This document shows, piece by piece, positions 16,821 to 24,159 of a stretch of 64,000 bases of DNA (positions are counted from its first letter, which is position 1; each line of letters starts with the position of its first letter). The stretch is taken from positions 124,001-188,000 of the forward strand of contig CAWJLS010000002.1 in NCBI GenBank assembly GCA_963843755.1, in the 5' to 3' direction. The translations under genes were made by a program, and so were the position numbers. The DNA comes from CAWJLS01 sp963843755 (lineage in GTDB: Bacteria > Acidobacteriota > Thermoanaerobaculia > Multivoradales > DATKCC01). The notes below the pieces were generated by a model, which worked only from the letters and a program-made list of their open reading frames with translations, searched no databases and was not told the origin of the DNA.

Positions 16821-17389
16821 TGCCGACCCCGGTCCTCCACCTCCTGGCTGGACCGAACGGCGCCGGCAAGACCACCTACTACGAGCAGATCCTCGGCCCG
16901 GCGACCCATCTCCCCTTCATCAACGCCGATCGCATTGCCCAGGAGCGCTGGCCGGACGATCCGGTGAGCCACGGGTACGACGCCTCCGCCCTCGCCGCCG
17001 AGGAGAGGAGCGTCGCCATCCGGGACGGGCGTTCCTTCATCTCGGAGACCGTCTTCTCCCATGGCTCGAAGCTGGACCTGCTGCGCGCCGCGGGCGAGGC
17101 GGGCTACCGCCGGTTCCTCCACGTGATCCTGATTCCCGAAGAGCTCGCCGTCCAGCGCGTCCTGGTCCGGGTCGAGACCGGCGGCCACGCGGTCCCCGAA
17201 GAGAAGATCCGAGCCAGGTTCCGGCGGCTCTGGCGGCTGGTCCGGGAGGCGATCACCCTCGCCGAGGAGGCCCAGGTGCTGGACAACAGCCGGGCGGCGA
17301 GACCGTTCCGGGTCGTGGCGCGCTATGCGAATGGGGGCCTCCTTGGCGCTCCAGACTGGCCAGGGTGGACGCCCGCGGAGCTCCGTTGA
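16820..17389 (+). CDS. zeta toxin family P-loop kinase
   Basis: The 189-residue protein has a Walker A GPNGAGKT at residues 11-18, the FINADRIAQ strand with an aspartate, and FISETVFSHGSK, the substrate-binding segment of zeta toxins and related kinases. Zeta toxins phosphorylate UDP-N-acetylglucosamine and so poison wall synthesis; chromosomal relatives can use other sugars or nucleotides. The GTG start overlaps the antitoxin stop by one base. The C-terminus is shorter than in classic zeta (about 280 residues), which is common in this stand-alone group. Confidence 0.82.
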   Translation: MPTPVLHLLAGPNGAGKTTYYEQILGPATHLPFINADRIAQERWPDDPVSHGYDASALAAEERSVAIRDGRSFISETVFSHGSKLDLLRAAGEAGYRRFLHVILIPEELAVQRVLVRVETGGHAVPEEKIRARFRRLWRLVREAITLAEEAQVLDNSRAARPFRVVARYANGGLLGAPDWPGWTPAELR

Positions 17390-17427
17390 CTGTCCGCGCT
17401 CGCTCTCCCTCGGCGGCGGGCGGCGCC

Positions 17428-17520
17428 CTATCCCTCGAGCGGTTCGCCGACGCTCGGGTGACCGAGGTCGATCGCGAGGGGGAGCAGGGCGAGGAGCGAG
17501 GCCTTGGCTTTCGGAGTCAT
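17428..17520 (-). CDS. possible 30-residue hydrophobic peptide downstream of the radical SAM gene
   Basis: Ten bases after the stop of the radical SAM gene an ATG opens a 30-codon frame reading MTPKAKASLLALLPLAIDLG and ending in HPSVGEPLEG. One short hydrophobic segment with a basic N-terminus could be a single membrane helix. AGGAT lies about 9 nt upstream. It would be the last gene of the long leftward train. No homologue is recognised and a random short frame is a real possibility in such GC-rich DNA. Confidence 0.3.
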   Translation of the reverse strand: MTPKAKASLLALLPLAIDLGHPSVGEPLEG

Positions 17521-17530
17521 CCAGTGGATC

Positions 17531-18955
17531 CTACTTCTTCGTCTCGCGCGCGAACCACGGCAGCTTCTTGGAGAAGTCGAGGGGCATCTCTTTGCGGATG
17601 CGGTCGAGCAGGGCGGGGGTGATCTCGGTGAGGCCTTCGCGCTGGGCGAGGGTTTCGACGCGCTTCATGACGACGGCCCGGACGAAGGAGGGGATGCGCT
17701 CGACGCGCTGGCGGGCGTCGGGGGTCCAGGTGAGGGTGGGCTCGGGCGTCGCGCCGTAGGAGGCCGCGGGCTCGGGGCGGAGGACGGGGACGTCGCCCGT
17801 GGGCTCGTAGGCGCAGGAGGCGTCTTCGCCCAGCAGGTCGCCGGTGGCGGCGTGGGCACGGGCGCGGCAGCCGCCGCAGACGTGGGCGTACTCGCAGCGG
17901 CCGCACTTGCCGCCGAGCTGCCCTTCGCCGGGGGCTCGGCGCAGCGCCCGGAAGACCTCGGATTCGTTCCAGACCTGGGCGAAGGACTGCTCTCGCAGGT
18001 TGCCGGCGACGGCCGGGGTGTAGGGGCAGGGGGTGACCTTGCCCTCGGGGGTGATCCGGCAGTACTGGACGCCGCACGGGCAGCGGGTGGCGTAGTGGAG
18101 GAGCGGTGAGCCCGGGTCCTTCTCGTGGAGGTGGCGCATGATCTGGGGCTGGCACTTGGAGCGCACCATCATGCGGCCCCGGTAGTCGCGTTGGAGCCCG
18201 ACCAATTCGTCCAGAACCTCGTCGTTCTCGGCCGGCTCGAGGCCGTGCATGCCGGCGCCGCGGCCGGTCTCGACCAGGAAGTAGACGTTGAAGCAGACGG
18301 CGCCGGCGTAGGCGGCCCAGGCGGCGATCGACTTGAGCTCGGCCCGGTTGCCCCGGGTGAGCGACGTCTGGATGATGAAGTCGAGCCGGGCCTCGCCGAG
18401 GCGCTCGACCGCGGCCAGGGTCTCGCCCAGGGAGCCGGTGCCGTGGCGGAAGCGGTCGTGGTAGCGCTCGGTCAGCGAGTCGACGGAGATGGCCACGCCG
18501 GTGACGCCGGCCTCCTGGAGGGAGGCGATCCGCTCGTCCGTCAAGCCGGTGCCGTTGGTGCCCACCACGACGGTGGCGCCGCCGGCCTTGGCGTGGGCGG
18601 CGATGGCCTCGAGATCGTCGCGAAGCAGGGGCTCGCCGCCCGAGAGCACGAACATCGGCGCCGGGTTGATCGCCAGGATCTCGTTGGCGATCCGCCGCAC
18701 CTCGTCCGTGGTCAGCTCGTCGCCGGCGCTCCGCCAGGGGCCGGCGGCGATGTAGCAGTGGGCGCAGGCCAGGTTGCAGCGCTCGGTCAGGTTCCAGGCG
18801 ACGACGTGGGGGACCGCGTCGATTCCCGGGGCGGCGCCGGGGTCGTGCTCTCGGTCGCCGACCGGGTCGTCGCCAGGACGGCGGGGGAGCGCGAAGTCGT
18901 CGAGCGCGGCGGGCCGCGAGGCGGTCATCGAGCCCGGAGCTTCCGGTGGCGGCAT
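17531..18955 (-). CDS. radical SAM/SPASM protein with C-terminal PCP_red domain
   Basis: Residues about 50-230 form a radical SAM core with C60-x3-C64-x2-C67 in LTERCNLACAHCYIA, the GGEPLL motif and NGTGLT. A SPASM-like cysteine region follows (CPCGVQYCRITPEGKVTPCPY and CGRCEYAHVCGGCRA), which should hold auxiliary Fe-S clusters. The core resembles the NirJ/AhbC/AhbD group that modifies haem precursors. Residues about 408-460 (LTWTPDARQRVERIPSFVR and on) form a PCP_red domain, known from the C-terminus of BchB in dark protochlorophyllide reductase. The substrate is unknown; tetrapyrrole or peptide modification is my inference. ATG at 18955 gives the full frame; ATG at 18928 has a somewhat better site. 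Confidence 0.8.
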   Translation of the reverse strand: MPPPEAPGSMTASRPAALDDFALPRRPGDDPVGDREHDPGAAPGIDAVPHVVAWNLTERCNLACAHCYIAAGPWRSAGDELTTDEVRRIANEILAINPAPMFVLSGGEPLLRDDLEAIAAHAKAGGATVVVGTNGTGLTDERIASLQEAGVTGVAISVDSLTERYHDRFRHGTGSLGETLAAVERLGEARLDFIIQTSLTRGNRAELKSIAAWAAYAGAVCFNVYFLVETGRGAGMHGLEPAENDEVLDELVGLQRDYRGRMMVRSKCQPQIMRHLHEKDPGSPLLHYATRCPCGVQYCRITPEGKVTPCPYTPAVAGNLREQSFAQVWNESEVFRALRRAPGEGQLGGKCGRCEYAHVCGGCRARAHAATGDLLGEDASCAYEPTGDVPVLRPEPAASYGATPEPTLTWTPDARQRVERIPSFVRAVVMKRVETLAQREGLTEITPALLDRIRKEMPLDFSKKLPWFARETKK

Positions 18956-19035
18956 GAATGGTTCATTTTGGGTATGGCTCGTGCGTTATAGCCTTCGAGC
19001 GGATCATTCGGCGCATGGCTCGCCGAGGTCGCCGG

Positions 19036-19575
19036 TCACATGCCGAACCGGCCGCGGGCCTGCTCCAGGATCTCCTCGTCGATCTCAGCCAGGCCGTGGG
19101 TGCGGGCGTAGTGCTCGATCCCCTGCTTGGCCATGGGGCGGACGAAGTCCGGGATGTTGTCGAGGCGGGCGAGGGCTTCGGCGGTCCAGCGCGGGCCGTC
19201 CGGCGCAGCGGCGGCCTGCATCTCGGCGACCATGCCGCTGAACGGGCAGCCGCTGGCCGTGGCCGCGCCGGTCTGCCCGGCGGCACCGTCTCCGGCAGAA
19301 GCCACCGGCGCCCCGGCGTCGTGCGCCGCGCCGGCACGGGCTGCCGCGCCGGCGTGATCGCTTCCGGCGCTCGCGGCTGCCACGGCCGCCGCCGCGCTCG
19401 GCCCGATCTTGACCCCCAGGGACTGGACCATCTCGGTCTCGTACGGGTTGGTCAGCATGGCGACCTTCTGCTCGCAGCGCGGGCAGCCGTAGAGGACGGA
19501 CAGCGACCCGCCGCCCGAATCGTCGACACCCAGCAGCTTCATCGGTTCGTCGCAGGCGACGCACAGGAACTTCAT
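19036..19575 (-). CDS. zinc-ribbon protein with C-terminal PCP_red domain
   Basis: The 179-residue protein has an N-terminal zinc ribbon (C5-x2-C8 and C31-x2-C34), a low-complexity Ala/Gly linker (about 58-120), and a C-terminal PCP_red domain at about 127-175 (PRWTAEALARLDNIPDFVR, then GLAEIDEEILEQAR). No enzyme signature is visible. Its start overlaps the stop of the preceding Mrp-type ATPase gene by 4 bp, so the two are translationally coupled; 80 bp separate it from the radical SAM gene. I do not know its function; a metal-binding adaptor is one possibility. Confidence 0.75.
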   Translation of the reverse strand: MKFLCVACDEPMKLLGVDDSGGGSLSVLYGCPRCEQKVAMLTNPYETEMVQSLGVKIGPSAAAAVAAASAGSDHAGAAARAGAAHDAGAPVASAGDGAAGQTGAATASGCPFSGMVAEMQAAAAPDGPRWTAEALARLDNIPDFVRPMAKQGIEHYARTHGLAEIDEEILEQARGRFGM

Positions 19576-20573
19576 CGGGGGGCCTCCTCGGGGACGGGCC
19601 GTGGGTCGGTTTCGGTGTGGGCCGCCAGCAGCCGGCGGGCGATCGTGTCGACGGCGTCCAGGGCGCCGGACAGGCCCCTACCCGCGGAGTCGGACGCGGA
19701 GTCGCCCGCGGAGTCGGGCAGCCCCTCCTCCGGCCACCCCCGGTCGCACAGGGCGGCCAGATCCGGGTCGAACGGGATCCGGCCGAGGCAGGGCGCGGCG
19801 AGCGGGACGGTCTCTCCGGGAGTCGCTTTGGGGAAGAGGGGGCGGACGGCGCCGCAGTCGTGGCAGAAGTAGCCGGCCATGTTCTCGACGTAGCCGAGGA
19901 CGGCCGGCCCCCTCTCTGGTCGATCGTGTCGATCCGGCGGCTCGATCTCCCCCAGGGCCGAGAGCGTCCGGGCGACCACGCCGCGGGCGACGGCGGACGG
20001 GATGGTCACCATCACCAGCCCGATCCGGTCGGCCCGCCCGATCCCTCCGAGTGTCTGTGCGAACTGCACCGTCCGCTCCGTTCCCGGCGGCAGGTCGAGC
20101 AGCAGGACGTCGAGCTCCCCCCAGTCCGTGCCCGCCAGGATCTGGGCGAAGAGCGCCATCTCCCGGGTCCCCCGCCAGGTCTGCTGCTCGCCGGTAGAGA
20201 CGGTCTCGAAGGAGAGCGGCGCGGCGTCGGGCAGCAGGCTCCCGACCGAGACCACGCCGATGCCGTCCGCCCGGCGCGGCGCCACCAGCCCGCGGTCGCC
20301 CGGCACCCAGGGCCGCCCCTCGAGGCCGGCCATGCGGGCCTGGGACGGGCCGTTCAGGTCGGCGTCCAGGATGGTCACGCGGCGGCCCTGCCGGGCGAGG
20401 GCGTGGGCGAGGGCCATGGTGACGGTGCTCTTGCCGACGCCCCCCTTGCCGGAGCCGACCGCGATCAGCCGCCGGACACCGGCCAGGGCGGTGTCGATCT
20501 GGCGGCCGAGGGCCTCGACCTGGCCGAGGACGTTGGAGCCGCCGTCACCCTGGATGTCGTGGTAGGTCTTCAT
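19572..20573 (-). CDS. Mrp/NBP35-family P-loop ATPase
   Basis: The 333-residue protein has the deviant Walker A GSGKGGVGKST (about residues 42-52), DADLNGPS (Walker A' region) and DVLLLDLPPGTE, all typical of Mrp/ApbC iron-sulfur carrier ATPases. Near the C-terminus ENMAGYFCHDCG supplies the conserved CxxC that bridges a [4Fe-4S] cluster in the dimer. It would deliver Fe-S clusters in the cytoplasm; radical SAM and ActB-type Fe-S proteins in the same gene train are obvious clients. It lies 16 bp downstream of the GNAT gene and overlaps the zinc-ribbon gene by 4 bp. Confidence 0.85.
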   Translation of the reverse strand: MKTYHDIQGDGGSNVLGQVEALGRQIDTALAGVRRLIAVGSGKGGVGKSTVTMALAHALARQGRRVTILDADLNGPSQARMAGLEGRPWVPGDRGLVAPRRADGIGVVSVGSLLPDAAPLSFETVSTGEQQTWRGTREMALFAQILAGTDWGELDVLLLDLPPGTERTVQFAQTLGGIGRADRIGLVMVTIPSAVARGVVARTLSALGEIEPPDRHDRPERGPAVLGYVENMAGYFCHDCGAVRPLFPKATPGETVPLAAPCLGRIPFDPDLAALCDRGWPEEGLPDSAGDSASDSAGRGLSGALDAVDTIARRLLAAHTETDPRPVPEEAPR

Positions 20574-20589
20574 CCTCGCCTGACTCGCC

Positions 20590-21771
20590 TCAGAGCGGTT
20601 TGGCCTCCGTGATCAGTCGATGGTAGCGCTCGGCCGGACGGAGGGCGAGGGAGGTGACGATCTCCTCCGGGACCTCGCCGCCCGAGGCCGGGCCTTCCGC
20701 GGTCTTGACCAGGCGGAGCCGTCGCGCGTCCTGGGTGCTCAGCAGGTGGCGGAGCAGGAGGGAGAGGAGGAGCGTCCGGCGGGAATGAGTCTCGGCCGGG
20801 GTCTCGGCCGGGGCCCCGGTCGTGCTTCCGATCGGGCTCCAGCCCCACGCGGCCACGTCGAGACCGCCGTCCGCCGGCTCCCACAGGACCCAGGCTTCGA
20901 TCCGGTCGGGGGAGACGATGGCGGCGCCGCGCAGAACCTCCGCCCGGTCGCGCAGGCTCTCCGGGCGCCGTTCCCAGGCCAGCGGCGGGGCGACGCTCCC
21001 CGCGGCGGAGGGGGCAGCGGAGAGGACCGTGGACGGCGCCGTGGCGACTGACCCGCCGGCCGCGGCGCTCTCCGCCGACGGCCTCTCCGGCGCCGAGTGC
21101 CCGTCCACCTCCGCCACCGTGCCGGGGGCGAGCAGACCGGCGGCGTCGAGCTCGGCGACGGTGATCGCGCCGACCAGGCCGTCCGGCGGCGGCTCGACCG
21201 CGGCAGCGGCCGGGGGGGCACCGCCGTCCGCCGGCGCGGCGCTCTCCGGGGCCGGGACCGGAGCCAGGGCCGGCTCGGGGGCCGGAGACAGGGCCGAATC
21301 CGGGGCCAGCTCCCGGGTCAGATCGCGGGCCCGATCGCGGGTCGAGTCCCGCTCCAGGTCCAGATAGGTTCCGTCGTCCTCCCAGCCGAGCGCCCGGAAG
21401 AAGGCGCGGGCGCCGGGGAGGGAGGCGGGAACCTCGACCGCCAGCCGGGGCGGGCCGAGCACGGCGAGCTTCTGGCTGAGGGAGGTGATCAGGTGGCCGC
21501 CGTGGCCGTCACGTTCGGCGCCCGGCCGCACGCCGATCCGGGCGACCAGGGTCTCGTCCTCCCGCTTGGTCCCGGTCAGCACCGCGATCGGCCGGTCCCC
21601 TTCGGCGGCGATCAGGGAGCTCGACGGCCAGAGGTCGAGGTGCTTCATCTCCCGCCGGAAGCCGTCGACGGTGAGCGGCGGCCGGTCGGGAAAGTGGACG
21701 TCGAAGCACTCGTTGACCGCGCGGACCAGGAACGGGATGTCGTCGGGGCGACAGAAGCGGTAGGACGGCAC
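20590..21771 (-). CDS. GNAT-family acetyltransferase with long disordered insert
   Basis: Residues about 1-145 form a GNAT domain: YRFCRPDDIPFLVRAVNECF, LVARIGVRPGAERDGHGGHL (acetyl-CoA loop, a variant of the R/Q-x-x-G-x-G/A pattern) and ARAFFRALGWEDDGTYLDLE. Residues about 150-250 are rich in Ala, Pro and Glu, probably disordered, and contain PAPEPALAPVPAPES. The C-terminal 130 residues have alternating strands and helices (IEAWVLWEPADGG, LRLVKTAEGP) and may be a second, degenerate GNAT fold. The acceptor is unknown. Adjacent to the Mrp ATPase gene (16 bp), it belongs to the same leftward unit. Confidence 0.7.
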   Translation of the reverse strand: MPSYRFCRPDDIPFLVRAVNECFDVHFPDRPPLTVDGFRREMKHLDLWPSSSLIAAEGDRPIAVLTGTKREDETLVARIGVRPGAERDGHGGHLITSLSQKLAVLGPPRLAVEVPASLPGARAFFRALGWEDDGTYLDLERDSTRDRARDLTRELAPDSALSPAPEPALAPVPAPESAAPADGGAPPAAAAVEPPPDGLVGAITVAELDAAGLLAPGTVAEVDGHSAPERPSAESAAAGGSVATAPSTVLSAAPSAAGSVAPPLAWERRPESLRDRAEVLRGAAIVSPDRIEAWVLWEPADGGLDVAAWGWSPIGSTTGAPAETPAETHSRRTLLLSLLLRHLLSTQDARRLRLVKTAEGPASGGEVPEEIVTSLALRPAERYHRLITEAKPL

Positions 21772-21798
21772 GGTCTAGATCGCCCCGGTCGATTGGAG

Positions 21799-21854
21799 CT
21801 CCCCCCAATCCCTCGATTCCTTTCCCTCCCTCGCGGGGGGAAGGGGACGCCCCC
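21799..21854 (-). repeat. dispersed intergenic repeat, copy 1
   Basis: On the minus strand this segment begins GGGGGCGTCCCCTTCC and contains CGCGAGGGAGGGAAAGG. It aligns over about 56 bp, with a handful of mismatches, to 40654-40711 on the plus strand. Both copies lie between genes, start with a short GGGGGCG/CCCCC palindrome and then become purine-rich. They look like members of a REP-like family. Position between the Usp/PCP_red gene and the GNAT gene breaks the gene train only slightly. Confidence 0.5.
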
Positions 21855-21908
21855 ACCCGGAGCAACCTCGCGAGAGAAAGGCCGGTGCGCGGAGCACCCG
21901 AGGCCGAA

Positions 21909-24107
21909 TCAAGACCCGCCACCGCCCAGCCCGCGCCGCTGCCGCTCCATCTCGCTCATCACCGAGACCTCGTTGAGCGCCATGCGCGGGTGGTCGTTCC
22001 GATCGCCATCGCCGTCGCCATCGCCGCCAGCGGCCTCGACCTGAGCGGCCGCCTCGTCGCTCGCTTCGACGGGGCACTCCCCGTTGGCCGGCGAGCCGTT
22101 CGCACCGTGACCGTTGCCCTGAGCGCTGTGGGCGCCGTGGGCCTCCGCGCCCGCGGCCGCCGGCTTCTTGGCCGCCTCCTGCTGGCCGATCATCTCGGCC
22201 ATCATGCGGCGGCCGTGCTCGATCCCCTCCTCGACCAGGGCGAGGTCGATGGCGGCCGCGCCCTTCTCGCCGGCCAGCTCCTCGATCCGCCGCTGGGTGC
22301 GGTCGCGCATGAAGCCGGCCGGCACCCGCAGCACCCGGCGGGCGGCGTCGTCGCTCCAGTCGAAGCGGGAGAGGAGCGGGTTGTTGGCGGCGTCCCGGGC
22401 GATCAGCCGCAGGCCGTCGTCGTCGGCCTCATGGATCGAGGCACCGTCCGCCGCGACCTCGTCCATCTCCTCCGGCTCGTCCACCTCGTCGGGGATCGCC
22501 GCCGCGTCGTAGAGCACGCCGGTCTCCTCCTCGATGAACCGCTTCGCCAGATCGAGGGTGATGGTCTCCATCTGCTGGCCGTGGGCCGCCTTCTCGATCC
22601 GCGCCTTGGCGCGGCGGCGCTGGTAGCGGTCGCCGATGGCCCGGAGCGACTTGCGCGCCTCCTGGGTCCAGGCGAGCTTGCGGCCATCGTAGGTGCGCTC
22701 CTCGGAGCTGCCGCCCTCGGACTCGACGATCCGGTCGATCACCTCCGGCGCGACGATCTCGAACTCGCTGCCGCCGCAGACCGTGCAGCGCACCGGGTCC
22801 GGCACCCGGGCGGCGACGCCGCACCCTTTGCACAGCGCCACCTCCTGGCGGCGCGCCTTCTCGAACGCCAGCGCCTCGGCCAGCTTCTCGGTCGCCTTGG
22901 CGCTGCCCTTGGGCATGAAGCGGTCCATGGCCTCGGTGACCAGGTCGGAGGAGACCACGCTGTGCCCCTTCTCGATCGCCAGGCGCAGGATCGCGGTGCG
23001 GGCGATCCCCTTGACCTGCTCCGGCACCCGGCCCATGCGCGCCTCGGCCTCCGGCGTCCAGTGGATCGACTCCGACGCCTTGAGGTCGAGCTCCGGCACC
23101 ACCCGCCGGTTGGTCAGCAGCACGTCGCAGGGGACCAGCCGCAGGAGGTTCTCGGCGTTCGAGCCGATCGTCTCCTCGTCCTCGCCGGCATGGATGCCCA
23201 GCCGGCCCATGATCAGCACCCACGGCTCGGTCTTCCTGGCGTGGTCGAGCACCTTCTGGTACGCCTTGCCGTCGAGCAGGGTGACGATCGGCTCGACCTC
23301 GGCTTCGCGGGCCATGGCGGCGGCGACGTTGAGATGCGACTGGTAGATCTCCGCCAGCCCGGTGTCGATGATCTCCTCGTGGAGCTGGTTCTGCTCCTCG
23401 AAGCGGAACACCTTGGCCGCCCGGTCGGTCAGCACCTCGGCGATACCGCGGAAGGCGGCGTAGTGGAGGTAGGGGTCGTAGACCGCCACCAGCTCCAACT
23501 TCTTGCCGAACCGCTTGGACAGCTCGAGGCCGACCTGGAGCGCGCCGAAGGACTCCGGGCTGCCGTCGACGGCGACCAGGACCGTGTCGCGCTCCGGCTC
23601 GCCCTTCTCCGGCACGTGCTTGACCACCCAGGTGTCCTTGGTCGTCTCCCGCGCCACCCGGCCGCAGACGGAGCCGACCTGGCTGTCCTTGGTGCGGCCG
23701 ATGCCGACGGCGCCCAGGATGACCAGGTCCACGTCCTCGGCGGCGGTCAGATCCTTGAGCAGCTCGGTCGAGTGCTTGCCGTCCATCATCCGGCGCTCGA
23801 GCTCCAGGCCGGCGCCCTGGGCCAGCTCCTCCAGGCGCTCGAGATAGCAGTCCGAGATCAGCTCCAGCCCCATGGTGATCAGCGAGTCGTGGATCTTGCG
23901 CTGCCGCGCCAGCTCGGACTCCACCAGGTACTCGTCCGGGAGAGTGAACTCCATCTGCTTGAAGCGGTAGTCGTGCATGCGTGCCGCGTAGACGTGGCAG
24001 CCGACGATCTTCGAGCCGTAGGACTTGCCGAGGGCGACCGCGCAGTCGGCGGCCCGGTTCGAGTGGCCGGAGTTGTCGACGGGAACGTAGATCGTCTCGT
24101 ACATCAT
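21909..24107 (-). CDS. tandem universal-stress-protein domains fused to three PCP_red domains and a zinc ribbon
   Basis: This 732-residue cytoplasmic protein has two UspA domains (about 1-165 and 172-335). Each begins with the V-P/A-V-D strand; the GxxG nucleotide-binding words are partly kept (LGAVGIGRTKDSQVGSV in the first, MGRLGIHAGEDEETIGSNAE in the second). PCP_red domains follow at about 349-398 (IHWTPEAEARMGRVPE), 479-528 (LAWTQEARKSLRAIGD) and 582-635 (FDWSDDAARRVLRVPAGFM). A C426-x2-C429/C441-x2-C444 zinc ribbon lies between the first two. I know no characterised protein with this layout. The gene is 52 bp downstream of the dihaem/EB_dh cytochrome gene, so it probably belongs to the ActAB operon. 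A sensor or assembly factor role is a guess. Confidence 0.8.
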   Translation of the reverse strand: MMYETIYVPVDNSGHSNRAADCAVALGKSYGSKIVGCHVYAARMHDYRFKQMEFTLPDEYLVESELARQRKIHDSLITMGLELISDCYLERLEELAQGAGLELERRMMDGKHSTELLKDLTAAEDVDLVILGAVGIGRTKDSQVGSVCGRVARETTKDTWVVKHVPEKGEPERDTVLVAVDGSPESFGALQVGLELSKRFGKKLELVAVYDPYLHYAAFRGIAEVLTDRAAKVFRFEEQNQLHEEIIDTGLAEIYQSHLNVAAAMAREAEVEPIVTLLDGKAYQKVLDHARKTEPWVLIMGRLGIHAGEDEETIGSNAENLLRLVPCDVLLTNRRVVPELDLKASESIHWTPEAEARMGRVPEQVKGIARTAILRLAIEKGHSVVSSDLVTEAMDRFMPKGSAKATEKLAEALAFEKARRQEVALCKGCGVAARVPDPVRCTVCGGSEFEIVAPEVIDRIVESEGGSSEERTYDGRKLAWTQEARKSLRAIGDRYQRRRAKARIEKAAHGQQMETITLDLAKRFIEEETGVLYDAAAIPDEVDEPEEMDEVAADGASIHEADDDGLRLIARDAANNPLLSRFDWSDDAARRVLRVPAGFMRDRTQRRIEELAGEKGAAAIDLALVEEGIEHGRRMMAEMIGQQEAAKKPAAAGAEAHGAHSAQGNGHGANGSPANGECPVEASDEAAAQVEAAGGDGDGDGDRNDHPRMALNEVSVMSEMERQRRGLGGGGS

Positions 24108-24159
24108 GGATCTCCAGGGTAGCCGGGGAGGTCGGTGAATCCTGATAGGGGGTGGAGGT

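Noticed and set aside
17531..24107. Bacteriochlorophyll biosynthesis because of PCP_red domains
   Set aside because: No BchL, BchN or BchB catalytic cores or other photosynthesis genes are present; only the small C-terminal domain is shared.
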